A program made the translations under genes and the position numbers. Below the pieces are notes generated by a model that saw nothing but the letters and a program-made list of their open reading frames with translations, searched no databases and was not told the origin of the DNA. Of a stretch of 64,000 bases of DNA, positions 8,763 to 17,838 are shown one piece after another. Location of the stretch: positions 62,001 to 126,000 of the forward strand of contig NZ_CP041046.1 in assembly GCF_006385595.1 (NCBI RefSeq). The letters are read 5' to 3'. Each line of letters opens with the position of its first letter. Positions within the stretch are counted from its first letter, which is position 1. The DNA is from Luteibacter pinisoli (lineage in GTDB: Bacteria; Pseudomonadota; Gammaproteobacteria; Xanthomonadales; Rhodanobacteraceae).

Positions 8763-9256
8763 CCGGTCGCCTCAAACTCCTCGCACGTCCGCAGCATGGC
8801 CGGCTCGTGCATGCAATCGCGCGGCGGTTCGTGGGCACGGCCACACGGTGCATCCACCCGGCGACTCGTCAGGTCCGCCCCGCCGCTGAGCGTCTTGCCC
8901 ACCGGACAGCGTTCGGCGATCTCCATCAGGCGCGTCGTCTGGTCGGGCTCGAGCGGCCCCTCGATGTAGATCTGCCGGTCGAAGCGATCGCGGCCCGACG
9001 CCGGGTCGCGACTGTGGGCGACGGCGATCTGGATCTTCGACACGGGCAGGCCCTTGCGACGCGCATACATCTGCATCGTCATCGCCGTGCACGCGCCCAG
9101 CGCGCCGCTCAGCATCTCGTACGGCGTCGGCCCGGTGGCCAGGCCGCCCACGCTTTCCGGCTCGTCGGCAAAGAAGGTGGGGCCCTGCGCGGCGATGGCC
9201 ACCTGGTAGGCGCCCCCGCCGGTGGTTTCGATCAGGACAGGCTTGGAATCGATCAT
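8759..9256 (-). CDS. OsmC-family peroxide-detoxifying protein
   Basis: 165 aa. The two conserved redox cysteines are visible: Cys56 in ALGACTAMTMQMYARRKG and Cys117 in ERCPVGKTL. OsmC/Ohr proteins reduce organic hydroperoxides with dihydrolipoyl or similar thiols in the cytoplasm. The C-terminal ~35 residues (two extra Cys, in DAPCGRA and RTCEEF) extend beyond the usual ~140 aa. ATG 9256 is chosen at MIDSKPV with GAGATT upstream; a longer frame adds 15 residues without a better site. The gene is monocistronic. Confidence 0.85.
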   Translation of the reverse strand: MIDSKPVLIETTGGGAYQVAIAAQGPTFFADEPESVGGLATGPTPYEMLSGALGACTAMTMQMYARRKGLPVSKIQIAVAHSRDPASGRDRFDRQIYIEGPLEPDQTTRLMEIAERCPVGKTLSGGADLTSRRVDAPCGRAHEPPRDCMHEPAMLRTCEEFEATG

Positions 9257-9425
9257 CGGAATCTCGCGGCGGAGGGGAAGGGACGGCCCCTGTAGTAGCA
9301 CCGACCGTCCATGAATGCGATAGCGTCCAAATGACGGCAGGTGGATTCTATCGGCCGCGGGGTAAGCGCGCTGACACTCAGGCCGAGACTAACGCACGTC
9401 CGCCTACGCCACTGGGGACACACCC

Positions 9426-10574
9426 ATGAACGACGCTCGTCGCCCTCCGGCTGCGGTTCTCGCGGTCACGCTGTTGCTCGCCCTCGGTTTGGGGGCCTGC
9501 GGGAAACATGCACCCGACGCGGCGGGCCAGGCGGCCGACGTGGACGTGGCCGAGGTGGTCAGTAAGCGGGTGGCCGAATGGCAGACCTACTCCGGGCGCC
9601 TGCAGGCCATCGAGCGCGTGGACATCCGCGCCCAGGTGCCGGGCACCATCGTGAAGGTGTACTTCAAGGACGGGCAGACGGTGAAGAAGGGCGATCCGCT
9701 CTTCCTTATCGACCCCCGCCCCTATGCCGCCGCCGTGGAGCGCGCCTCGGCCCAGGTTGCCGCGGCGAAAGCCCGGGCGGTATTCACCACGGCGGACTAC
9801 GCCCGTGCCCAGAAGCTCCTCGCCGGCAACGCCATTTCCAAACGCGACTTCGACGACCGCTTCAACGCATCGCTCACGGCAACCGCGGACGTGAAAGCCG
9901 CCGAAGCCGCGCTCACCGAGGCAAAGGTCAATCTCGATTACACCGCGATCACCGCGCCCGTCGATGGCAAGGTCTCGCGCGCGGAACGCACGGTCGGGAA
10001 CATCGTCGCCGCCGGCTACAGTTCGCCGTCGCTCACCACGCTGGTCTCGATCTCGCCGATCTATGCGGACTTCGATGTCGACGAACAGACCTACCTGCGC
10101 GACCTCAGCCAGGTCGGCCAGCGCGAGGTGACGGTACGGCTGGGCCTGGCCACGGACGAAGGCACGCCACGCACCGGCAAGGTCGCTTCGGTAGATAACC
10201 AGCTAAACAACACCACCGGCACGATCCGCGTCCGCGCGGCCTTCGATAACCCCGATGGGGCGCTGGTGCCTGGCCTGTTCGCGCGCGTCTCCGTCGGCGC
10301 CGGGGCACAGCATCCGGCCATCCTCGTCGACGATCGCGCCATCTCCACCGACCAGGCCAAGAAATACGTGCTGGTCGTCGATGACAAGAGCAAGGCGCAG
10401 TACCGCGAAGTCACGCTGGGCAACCTCGCCGATGGCCTGCGCATCGTCGACACCGGCCTCAAACCCGGTGAACGCATCATCGTCAGCGGCTTCCAGCGAG
10501 TGCACCCAGGGGATGTCGTGCATCCCAAGGTGGTGCCGATGTCCGGTGAGAACGATCCCGTCGCCACGCGGTAA
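9426..10574 (+). CDS. RND efflux periplasmic adaptor (MexE/AcrA-like membrane fusion protein)
   Basis: 382 aa lipoprotein: lipobox LGAC with Cys25. A short barrel-sandwich/lipoyl domain (VDIRAQVPGTIVKVYFKDGQTVKKGDPLFLIDPRPY, and the mirrored VNLDYTAITAPVDGKVSRAERTVGN) flanks a coiled-coil hairpin, followed by beta-barrel and membrane-proximal domains. It bridges the inner-membrane pump (10599) and the outer-membrane channel (13799). It is the first gene of a three-gene operon with 24-nt and -1-nt gaps. The PRPYAAAVERA/SSPSLTTLVSISPIYADFDVDE segments are typical of the MexE branch. Confidence 0.95.
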   Translation: MNDARRPPAAVLAVTLLLALGLGACGKHAPDAAGQAADVDVAEVVSKRVAEWQTYSGRLQAIERVDIRAQVPGTIVKVYFKDGQTVKKGDPLFLIDPRPYAAAVERASAQVAAAKARAVFTTADYARAQKLLAGNAISKRDFDDRFNASLTATADVKAAEAALTEAKVNLDYTAITAPVDGKVSRAERTVGNIVAAGYSSPSLTTLVSISPIYADFDVDEQTYLRDLSQVGQREVTVRLGLATDEGTPRTGKVASVDNQLNNTTGTIRVRAAFDNPDGALVPGLFARVSVGAGAQHPAILVDDRAISTDQAKKYVLVVDDKSKAQYREVTLGNLADGLRIVDTGLKPGERIIVSGFQRVHPGDVVHPKVVPMSGENDPVATR

Positions 10575-10598
10575 CGCCGCCGGCCCTAGCGAGGCGCC

Positions 10599-13500
10599 AT
10601 GAATATCTCCCGCTTTTTCATCGACCGGCCGATCTTTGCGTGGGTGCTCTCCACGCTGGTCCTACTGGCTGGCGTCATCGCCATGTTCCAGCTGCCGATC
10701 TCGGAATACCCCGAGGTGGTGCCGCCTTCCGTCGTGGTCTACGCCTCCTACCCGGGCGCGAATCCCAAGGTGCTGGCGGACACGGTGGCGGCGCCGCTCG
10801 AAGAACAGATCAACGGCGTGGAAGGCATGCTCTACATGCAATCCCAGGCCAGTGCCGACGGCAACATGGCCCTCACCGTCACCTTCCGCCTCGGCACCGA
10901 TCCGGACAAGGACCAGCAGCTGGTGCAGAACCGCGTCTCGCAGGCGTTGCCCCGCTTACCGCCAGACGTGCAGCTGCTCGGTGTCACGACGATCAAGTCG
11001 TCGCCGACGCTCACCCTCGTCGTCCACCTGATTTCTCCGGACAGCCGCTACGACCAGACCTACCTGCGCAACTACGCGCTGATCAACGTGAAGGAGCGCC
11101 TGGAGCGCATCAACGGCGTGGGCCAGGTGGTGATCAAGGGCTCGGGCGACTACGCCATGCGCGTGTGGCTGGATCCGCCGAAGATGGCCGAACGCAACAT
11201 CACCGCGGCCGACGTGGTCGCCGCGATCCGCGAGCAGAACGTCCAGGTGGCGGCTGGCCTGATCGGCGGCTCGCCGATGAAGGGGCAAGTGCCGCTTCAG
11301 CTGAGCATCAATGCGAAGGGCCGCCTGCAAACCGAGGACGAGTTCCGCGACATCGTGCTCAAGAGCGAGAACGGCGCGCTGATCCACCTGCGCGACGTCG
11401 CACGCGTGGAACTGGGCGCCGCCGAGTTTGGCTCACGCGCGCTGCTGGATAACAAGGAGGCCGCCGCGCTGTGGATCTTCCAGCTACCCGGCGCCAACTC
11501 GCTGCAGGTATCGCAGGACGTGCGCGACGCGATGAAGGAGCTGCAGCCGGATATGCCGCCTGGCGTCGAGTACAGCATCGTCTACGACCCCACCACCTTC
11601 GTCCGCGCCAGTATCGAGGCGGTGATCCACACGCTGATCGAGGCGGTGATCCTCGTCGTGCTGGTGGTGATCCTGTTCCTTCAGACGTGGCGCGCGTCGC
11701 TGATTCCGCTGCTGGCGGTGCCCGTGTCGATCGTCGGTACGTTCTCGCTATTGCTTGTGCTGGGCTATTCGATCAATGTCCTGTCGCTGTTTGGCATGGT
11801 GCTGGCCATCGGCATTGTCGTGGACGATGCGATCGTCGTGGTGGAGAACGTCGAACGCAACATCGAGTCCGGCCTGCCAGCGCGCGACGCGACGTACCAG
11901 GCCATGCAGGAAGTGAGCGGACCGATCGTCGCCATCGCGCTGACGCTCGTGGCCGTGTTCGTGCCACTGGCCTTCATGTCGGGGCTCACCGGGCAGTTCT
12001 ACAAGCAGTTCGCCATGACCATCGCCATCTCGACGGTGATCTCCGCGTTCAACTCACTGACCTTCTCGCCGGCGATGGCCGCCTTGTTGCTGAAGGGCAG
12101 GGAGGAACCGAAGGACTGGCTGACCCGTGGCATGGATCGCGTCCTCGGCAGGTTCTTCGGCGCCTTCAACCGCGTCTTCCAGCGAGGATCTGACCACTAC
12201 GGCAATGGCGTGGCGGCGGTGATCGGCCACAAGTGGAAGATGATCGTGGTTTACCTCGTCCTGCTGGCGGGCGCGGCCTTCATGGGCCACATCGTGCCGG
12301 GCGGCTTCGTGCCCCTGCAGGACAAGGAATACATCATCGCCATCGCCCAGCTGCCCAACGGCGCATCGCTGGACCGCTCGGATGCGATCACCCGCGAGAT
12401 GGGCCGGATCGGCCTTGAGCAACCGGGCGTGGAACACGCCGTGCAGCATCCGGGCCTGTCGATCAACGGCTTCGTGAACTCGTCCAGCTCTGTGGTGATG
12501 TTCCTTAAGCTGACACCCGCCGCGGACCGCCATGGTGCCAGTGAATCGGCCGGCGCCATCGCCATGGCGCTGAACAAGAAGTACGCGGCCATCAAGGGCG
12601 CTTATATCGCCGTGTTCCCACCACCGCCCGTGCTGGGCCTCGGCACGCTCGGCGGCTTCAAGTTCCAGATCGAGGATCGCGGCGCACAGGGCTATACCGC
12701 GCTGAACGAAGTGACCAAGGCCTTCCTCGCCAAGGCCGCGAAGACGCCCGAGCTCGGGCCGGCCTTCACCAACTACCAGATCGATGTGCCGCAGCTGAAG
12801 GTGGACCTCGACCGCGACAACGCGAAACAGCTCGGTGTGGCGGTGACCGACGTCTTCAACACCATGCAGGTGTTCCTCGGCTCGCAGTACGTCAACGACT
12901 TCAACCGCTTCGGCCGTGTGTTCCAGGTGCGCGTGCAGGCCGATGCACCGTTCCGCTCGCATCCGGAAGACATCGGCCAGCTGAAAACCCGCAACCTCGA
13001 TGGCGCGATGATTCCGCTGTCGTCGCTGGTGAATGTCTCCACTACGTTCGGGCCCGAGTCGGTGGTCCGCTACAACGGTTACCTCGCCGCCGATATCAAC
13101 GGCGGCCCGGCGCCCGGCTACTCCTCGGGGCAGGCCCAGGCCGCCGTGGAACGCGTCGCCGCGGAAACCCTGCCACGCGGCTTCAAGCTGGAATGGACCG
13201 ACCTGACCTTCCAGCAGATCATCGCCGGCAACACGGCGGTGGTGGTCTTCCCCGTGAGCCTGCTGCTCGTGTTCCTCACGCTGGCCGCGCTGTACGAGAG
13301 CCTGACCCTGCCGCTGGCCGTGATCCTCATCGTGCCGATGAGCCTGCTCTGCGCGCTGGTCGGCGTGTGGCTGGATAACGGTGACAACAATATCTTCACC
13401 CAGGTGGGCCTGATGGTGCTTGTTGGCCTCGCGTCGAAGAACGCCATCCTGATCGTTGAGTTCGCCCGCGAGCTGGAGATCCAGGGGCGCAGCATTGTCG

Positions 13501-13799
13501 ATGCGGCGATCGAAGCCAGCCGCCTGCGTCTTCGCCCGATCCTGATGACCTCCATCGCCTTCATCATGGGCGTGGTGCCGCTGGTGCTCTCGCATGGCGC
13601 CGGTTCCGAAACGCGCCATGCCATGGGTATCGCCGTGTTCTTCGGCATGCTCGGCGTCACCTTGTTCGGCTTGTTGCTGACACCGGTGTTCTACGTGCTG
13701 ATGCGCATGCTGGCCGGTGCCCACCAGCTGGAAGATAAGCATGGCCGCAACGGACGCGTCATCGGCATCGAGGACGCCATTCCGGAGAGGGCAGGCTGA
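10599..13799 (+). CDS. RND multidrug efflux permease (MexF/AcrB-like, HAE1)
   Basis: 1066 aa, the usual length. It begins MNISRFFIDRPIFAWVLS, has two large periplasmic loops and 12 predicted membrane helices; the TM4 proton-relay motif GIVVDDAIVVVENVERN is present, as are the second-half signature QVGLMVLVGLASKNAILIVEFARE and RPILMTSIAFIMGVVPL. It pumps amphiphilic drugs/solvents from periplasm or membrane using proton motive force. The stop overlaps the start of the channel gene by one base (TGATG). No regulator is adjacent, so control is probably from elsewhere. Confidence 0.97.
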   Translation: MNISRFFIDRPIFAWVLSTLVLLAGVIAMFQLPISEYPEVVPPSVVVYASYPGANPKVLADTVAAPLEEQINGVEGMLYMQSQASADGNMALTVTFRLGTDPDKDQQLVQNRVSQALPRLPPDVQLLGVTTIKSSPTLTLVVHLISPDSRYDQTYLRNYALINVKERLERINGVGQVVIKGSGDYAMRVWLDPPKMAERNITAADVVAAIREQNVQVAAGLIGGSPMKGQVPLQLSINAKGRLQTEDEFRDIVLKSENGALIHLRDVARVELGAAEFGSRALLDNKEAAALWIFQLPGANSLQVSQDVRDAMKELQPDMPPGVEYSIVYDPTTFVRASIEAVIHTLIEAVILVVLVVILFLQTWRASLIPLLAVPVSIVGTFSLLLVLGYSINVLSLFGMVLAIGIVVDDAIVVVENVERNIESGLPARDATYQAMQEVSGPIVAIALTLVAVFVPLAFMSGLTGQFYKQFAMTIAISTVISAFNSLTFSPAMAALLLKGREEPKDWLTRGMDRVLGRFFGAFNRVFQRGSDHYGNGVAAVIGHKWKMIVVYLVLLAGAAFMGHIVPGGFVPLQDKEYIIAIAQLPNGASLDRSDAITREMGRIGLEQPGVEHAVQHPGLSINGFVNSSSSVVMFLKLTPAADRHGASESAGAIAMALNKKYAAIKGAYIAVFPPPPVLGLGTLGGFKFQIEDRGAQGYTALNEVTKAFLAKAAKTPELGPAFTNYQIDVPQLKVDLDRDNAKQLGVAVTDVFNTMQVFLGSQYVNDFNRFGRVFQVRVQADAPFRSHPEDIGQLKTRNLDGAMIPLSSLVNVSTTFGPESVVRYNGYLAADINGGPAPGYSSGQAQAAVERVAAETLPRGFKLEWTDLTFQQIIAGNTAVVVFPVSLLLVFLTLAALYESLTLPLAVILIVPMSLLCALVGVWLDNGDNNIFTQVGLMVLVGLASKNAILIVEFARELEIQGRSIVDAAIEASRLRLRPILMTSIAFIMGVVPLVLSHGAGSETRHAMGIAVFFGMLGVTLFGLLLTPVFYVLMRMLAGAHQLEDKHGRNGRVIGIEDAIPERAG

Positions 13800-15289
13800 T
13801 GCGCATCCAACGCACGATCCTCGCTGCCGTCATCACCGCCAGCCTCGCGGCGTGCTCCCTCGCGCCGAAGTACGCCGTCCCCGACGTCCACGCGCCGGTG
13901 GCGTACAAGGAGCTGGGTAGCGATGCGGCGGGCACCTGGCAGCCGGCGCTGCCGGCCGAGGCCGCCGCGCGCGGTGCATGGTGGAAGGTATTCAACGACG
14001 CACAGCTCGACGACCTGGAAACCCAGGCCCTTGCCGGCAATCCCGGCCTCGCCGCCGCGGCCGCCCGCGTACAGGAAGCCCGCGGTGCCGAACGGACCGC
14101 GGGGGCAGCACGCTTCCCCGATATCTCGGCCGGCTTCGGCCCCACCCGGCAGCAGAACGCGCCCGAGTCACTTGGCGTCCCGCCGACGGGCGTGCGCCCG
14201 GACGCGCAGACGGTGTGGCGTGCGCAGGCGAACATCGCCTACGAGGTGGACCTGTTTGGCCGCGTGGCGTCGACCGTCGCCGCCGCGCGCGCCGAGAGCC
14301 AGGAGGCGCAGGCCCTGTTCCAGTCGGTGCAGCTGATGTTGCAGGCCGACGTCGCCCAGAACTATTTCCAGCTGCGTGAGCTGGACGCCGAGCTGGCGGT
14401 GTATGACCGCGCAATCGAGCTACGCCAGGAAACCCTGAAATTCGTTTCCAACCGGCTCGAAGCCGGCGAGACCACGGACCTCGACCGGGCCCAGGCCGAG
14501 GCCGAGCTGGCCACGGCCAAGTCCGATGCCATGTCGGCCCGCCGCGCCCGGGCGATTCGGGAGCACGCGCTCGCCGTGCTGCTGGGCAAGGCCCCGGCCG
14601 ACTTCACCTTCGCGCCCACGCCCTTGCAACCCGTTGAGCTGCGCATCCCGCCCGGCCTGCCGTCCAGCCTGCTGGAACGCCGCCCGGACGTGTCTGCCGC
14701 CGAGCGCGCCATGGCCGCGACCAACGCGCGCATCGGCGTGGCGAAGGCGGCGTATTTTCCTTCGATCATCCTGACCGGCACGGGTGGCTACGAAGCGGAG
14801 AGCCTGTCCAACGTCTTCAAGTGGTCGAGCCGGTCGTTCCTGCTTGGCCCGCTGGTGGGGACGGCGATCAACCTGCCGCTGTTCGACGGCGGCATCCGCA
14901 AGGGCAACCTGGAGCAGGCGCGGGCACGCTACGAGGAGAGCGTGGCGCAGTACCGCGGCCAGGTGCTCGTGGCCTTCCGGGACGTCGAGGACGGGCTTTC
15001 CACCCTGCGCATCCTGCAGGCGCAAACCGCCGTGCAGGGCGAGGCGGTGAGCGCGTCCACGCGTGCCTTCGGCCTGTCGAAAGCGCAATATGAAGACGGT
15101 TCCGTCGACTATCTGAACATCCTGGATGCCGAGCGCGTCGTGCTGGGAGCGAGGCTCAACGAGGTCCGGTTGCGTGGCGAGCAGGCAGGCGCCACGGTGA
15201 ACCTGATCCGTGCCCTCGGCGGTGGGTGGGGCAACGAGCCCACGCCGCCCGGGACCTCCCCCGTGGCCGATGCCAGCGGCACCCACTGA
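13799..15289 (+). CDS. NodT/OprN-type outer-membrane efflux lipoprotein
   Basis: 496 aa. Signal peptide with lipobox LAAC (Cys19). Two outer-membrane-efflux repeats, with ALAGNPGLAAAAARVQEARGAER and RRPDVSAAERAMAATNARIGVAKAAYFPSI as family hallmarks. It forms the trimeric channel for the RND pump of the same operon; one-base overlap with the permease gene implies translational coupling. Confidence 0.95.
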   Translation: MRIQRTILAAVITASLAACSLAPKYAVPDVHAPVAYKELGSDAAGTWQPALPAEAAARGAWWKVFNDAQLDDLETQALAGNPGLAAAAARVQEARGAERTAGAARFPDISAGFGPTRQQNAPESLGVPPTGVRPDAQTVWRAQANIAYEVDLFGRVASTVAAARAESQEAQALFQSVQLMLQADVAQNYFQLRELDAELAVYDRAIELRQETLKFVSNRLEAGETTDLDRAQAEAELATAKSDAMSARRARAIREHALAVLLGKAPADFTFAPTPLQPVELRIPPGLPSSLLERRPDVSAAERAMAATNARIGVAKAAYFPSIILTGTGGYEAESLSNVFKWSSRSFLLGPLVGTAINLPLFDGGIRKGNLEQARARYEESVAQYRGQVLVAFRDVEDGLSTLRILQAQTAVQGEAVSASTRAFGLSKAQYEDGSVDYLNILDAERVVLGARLNEVRLRGEQAGATVNLIRALGGGWGNEPTPPGTSPVADASGTH

Positions 15290-15312
15290 CGACTTCGAAG
15301 AGGTGCACGACC

Positions 15313-15768
15313 ATGCCGGCTCCCACCCTGGGCTCGATGCTCCGCATCACCGAGAACTGCATCAAGGCCGATTGCCTGCAGGACCTGGAGCGCAGCGCTA
15401 GCGCGAACGGCCCTTGCGGCGAGCGCGACCTGCGCCAGGTGCAGGAATTCTTCGACACCGCGAAAACCGAGTTTACCTCGCGCATCCTGGCCGGTGCCGA
15501 GGTGAAACCCGTGCGACTCGGTGCCGGCCAGAACAACACCGTCGCGCTGATCCTGCAGACCTTCCGCTGGACGCCGGATTACGACATCCGTAATCCGACG
15601 CACCCGTACAACGCGGCCTGGAAGGTCTTCGCCACCTGGTGCGCCGAGAACGAACTGGCACCGGTGCTGCGCAAGTACCACGACGCCAAGGGGAAGGAGC
15701 ACTGGTATGAGCTGAGCGTGCGCGCGGCCCAGCCGGTGCGCGAGGAAAGCACCTGGGCCCCGGTGTGA
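15313..15768 (+). CDS. conserved-looking 151-aa cytoplasmic protein, function unknown
   Basis: 151 aa, no signal peptide or membrane segment. It has four Cys (two in the NCIKADC segment, then GPCGERD and TWCAENE), a central aromatic part (QTFRWTPDYDIRNPTHPYNAAWKVF) and ends EESTWAPV. GAGG lies 9 nt before ATG 15313, and the gene sits 23 nt after the NodT gene, so it is probably co-transcribed with the efflux operon. Codon usage is like the neighbours'. I do not recognise the family and give no function. Confidence 0.7.
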   Translation: MPAPTLGSMLRITENCIKADCLQDLERSASANGPCGERDLRQVQEFFDTAKTEFTSRILAGAEVKPVRLGAGQNNTVALILQTFRWTPDYDIRNPTHPYNAAWKVFATWCAENELAPVLRKYHDAKGKEHWYELSVRAAQPVREESTWAPV

Positions 15769-15788
15769 TCCTCCGGGACTGACCGCCG

Positions 15789-15816
15789 GTGTCCGCGCGG
15801 CGCTGTCCGCGGACAC
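15789..15816. terminator. GC-rich hairpin after the efflux operon
   Basis: GTGTCCGCG (15789-15797), 10-nt loop, CGCGGACAC (15808-15816): a perfect 9-bp stem 20 nt after the stop of the 151-aa gene and before tolC. No T-run follows. Probable transcript end or stabiliser for the RND operon. Confidence 0.45.
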
Positions 15817-15930
15817 GCTCGCCGGCCGCGCCGGCACCCATCGGCGCCCGTCAACACGCCACTTCCGCGTGGTGGCATAGCCCTTGCTAACGACCCCGTA
15901 TGCTTCGGCGCCTTACGGGGAAATGATCCA

Positions 15931-17289
15931 ATGCGCACCAAGACCCTGCCGGGTTGCCTGGCTGGTTTGCTCGCCATCGCCGGTTGCCTGCCTTCCCTGG
16001 CCGCGGCCGAAGACCTGATGGACATCTATCGCGAGGCCGTCGCCAACGACCCCGTCCTGCAGAGCGCCGATGCGCGCCGCCTGGTGGTGGCCGAAGGCGT
16101 ACCGCAGGCCCGCGCCGCGCTGCTGCCGCAGCTATCGGCCGGGCTTAGCCTGCAACAGTTCCACCCGGCGTACTCCGGCAGCACCAACGAGGACGGCACG
16201 CCCAACACCTCGTCGGCCAACGGCCATAGCCGCCAGCGCGACCTCACCCTGACCCTCGACCAGACCGTGCTCGACCTCTCCAAGTTCGCCCGCGAGCGGC
16301 AGGCGAAGTCGACGGCCGACGCGCAGGAAGCCACGTACGAGGGCGAGCTGCAGGACCTCTATGTCCGTTCCACCCAGGCGTACTTCAACGTGCTGGTGGC
16401 GCAGGACCAGGTCGAAGTCTTCAGCTCCTACGAAGACGCGTACAAGCAGCAGTTCGACCAGGCCACCGTGCTGTTCGAGAAGGGCCTCGCGCCCGAGGCC
16501 GAACTCACCCAGTCGCGTGCGTACTACCTGTTCATCAAGTCGTCCCGCGTGGATGCCGAGACCGCGCTGAAGGATGCGCGCCGCGCGCTTCAGCAGCTGA
16601 CCGGCAAGGAGCCGGGCACGCTGAAGACCTTGCGCGAAGACCTCCCGATGGAACCGCCGACGCCGAACAACGCCAATGCGTGGGTCGAAGAAGCCATGAA
16701 CCAGAACCCGTCAGTGGTCGCGGCCAGCCGGCTGGTCACCGCCGACGAGCACTCGATCAACGCGGCGCGTAGCGGCCACCTGCCGACGCTCAACCTCGCG
16801 GTGGGCTACGACAAGGCGGGCGCATGGTCCAACGCCTACCGCGGTGGCGCGGGCTACGGTCCGGGCAGCACGACGGTGGGCCTCGTCCTCGCCGTGCCGC
16901 TGTTCAGTGGCGGCCTCACCCAGTCCCAGGTGCGCCAGGCGATCCACCAGCGCGACGCCGACCAGGGTGACCTGGAAACCGTGCGCCGGCAGACGGCGCG
17001 CGATGCCATGAACTACTACAACCTGGTCATCGCCGGCATCGGCCAGGTCAACGACGCCCGCGAAGCCGTGGACGCCGCGAAGAAGTCGCTCGCCTCGCTA
17101 CGCGCCGGCTACGACATCGGCACGCAGAGCCTGACCAACGTCGTGGTGGCGATTCAGATCCTCGCCGAGATCCGCAGCCAGTACACCGCGCTGCGCCACC
17201 AGTTCATCCTCAACAAGCTGCTGCTGAAGCGCACCGTGGGCGCGGCGGAGCTGAAGGATGTCGAGGAGATCAACCGGCTGCTGCAGTAA
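15931..17289 (+). CDS. tolC: TolC-family outer-membrane channel
   Basis: 452 aa. Sec signal peptide of about 26 residues (GCLAGLLAIAGCLPSLAAAED), then EDLMDIYREAVANDPVLQSADARR, the characteristic TolC start, and two OEP repeats ending near residue 445. Unlike NodT channels the Cys residues in the signal are not in a lipobox, so it is a non-lipidated TolC. TolC serves type I secretion and several pumps; there is no linked ABC transporter, so it is probably a housekeeping shared channel. The gene stands alone with 162 nt upstream and converges with the DUF202 gene 9 nt away. Confidence 0.92.
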   Translation: MRTKTLPGCLAGLLAIAGCLPSLAAAEDLMDIYREAVANDPVLQSADARRLVVAEGVPQARAALLPQLSAGLSLQQFHPAYSGSTNEDGTPNTSSANGHSRQRDLTLTLDQTVLDLSKFARERQAKSTADAQEATYEGELQDLYVRSTQAYFNVLVAQDQVEVFSSYEDAYKQQFDQATVLFEKGLAPEAELTQSRAYYLFIKSSRVDAETALKDARRALQQLTGKEPGTLKTLREDLPMEPPTPNNANAWVEEAMNQNPSVVAASRLVTADEHSINAARSGHLPTLNLAVGYDKAGAWSNAYRGGAGYGPGSTTVGLVLAVPLFSGGLTQSQVRQAIHQRDADQGDLETVRRQTARDAMNYYNLVIAGIGQVNDAREAVDAAKKSLASLRAGYDIGTQSLTNVVVAIQILAEIRSQYTALRHQFILNKLLLKRTVGAAELKDVEEINRLLQ

Positions 17290-17298
17290 GCCGGCGCG

Positions 17299-17718
17299 TC
17301 AGGCCGCGATGGCGATGAGCTGGCGCGCCACATAGGCCGCCAGGAACACGCCCATGATCACCACGAGCCAGGACAGGGCTCGTTGCGGCCCGGTATCCGT
17401 GTAGCCGTGCGTTTCGGTGTCGTCGATCTGCCGGCGGTTGCGGCGATAGCGCAGCGTGGAGAGCAGGGTCATCCATGCGCCCAGCAGGATGAGGCCCAGG
17501 CCGAGCAGTTCCGTCGCCCGGGAATTCAGCGCCACGGCCGGTCGCGGCGCGGTGGCCATGGCAAAGGCCAGGAAGAGGTCAAAGCGTTCCAGCAGGAAGC
17601 CAAAAGCCATCACCGCGATCGCGGTTCTCACCCAGGCCAGGTAAGTACGCTCGTTGGCCGCGTGGTCGGTGTAGTGCGGAATCACCGGTGTCTCCCGTGT
17701 CAGTTCGATGGCGCCCAT
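17299..17718 (-). CDS. DUF202 (YidH-like) inner-membrane protein
   Basis: 139 aa. The N-terminal signature ANERTYLAWVRTAIAVMAFGFLLERF is that of DUF202/YidH proteins; three membrane helices are visible (residues ~30-55, ~75-98, ~120-137) with a basic loop YRRNRRQ. The family has no settled function. ATG 17718 is chosen because the conserved part begins ~20 residues later and the upstream reading is low-complexity; no strong ribosome site is seen. It is divergent from cyoA (121 nt). Confidence 0.85.
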   Translation of the reverse strand: MGAIELTRETPVIPHYTDHAANERTYLAWVRTAIAVMAFGFLLERFDLFLAFAMATAPRPAVALNSRATELLGLGLILLGAWMTLLSTLRYRRNRRQIDDTETHGYTDTGPQRALSWLVVIMGVFLAAYVARQLIAIAA

Positions 17719-17838
17719 CGCCCGGCCTGTATAGCCCAGGATCGCGCGCCGGAGATAGGCCGGGGATGCGCCGGACAAAACGTCGCAAGCACCGAGCACG
17801 CCGCAAAACCTGCGCAGGGTCAAAACTGATCCGGGGGC

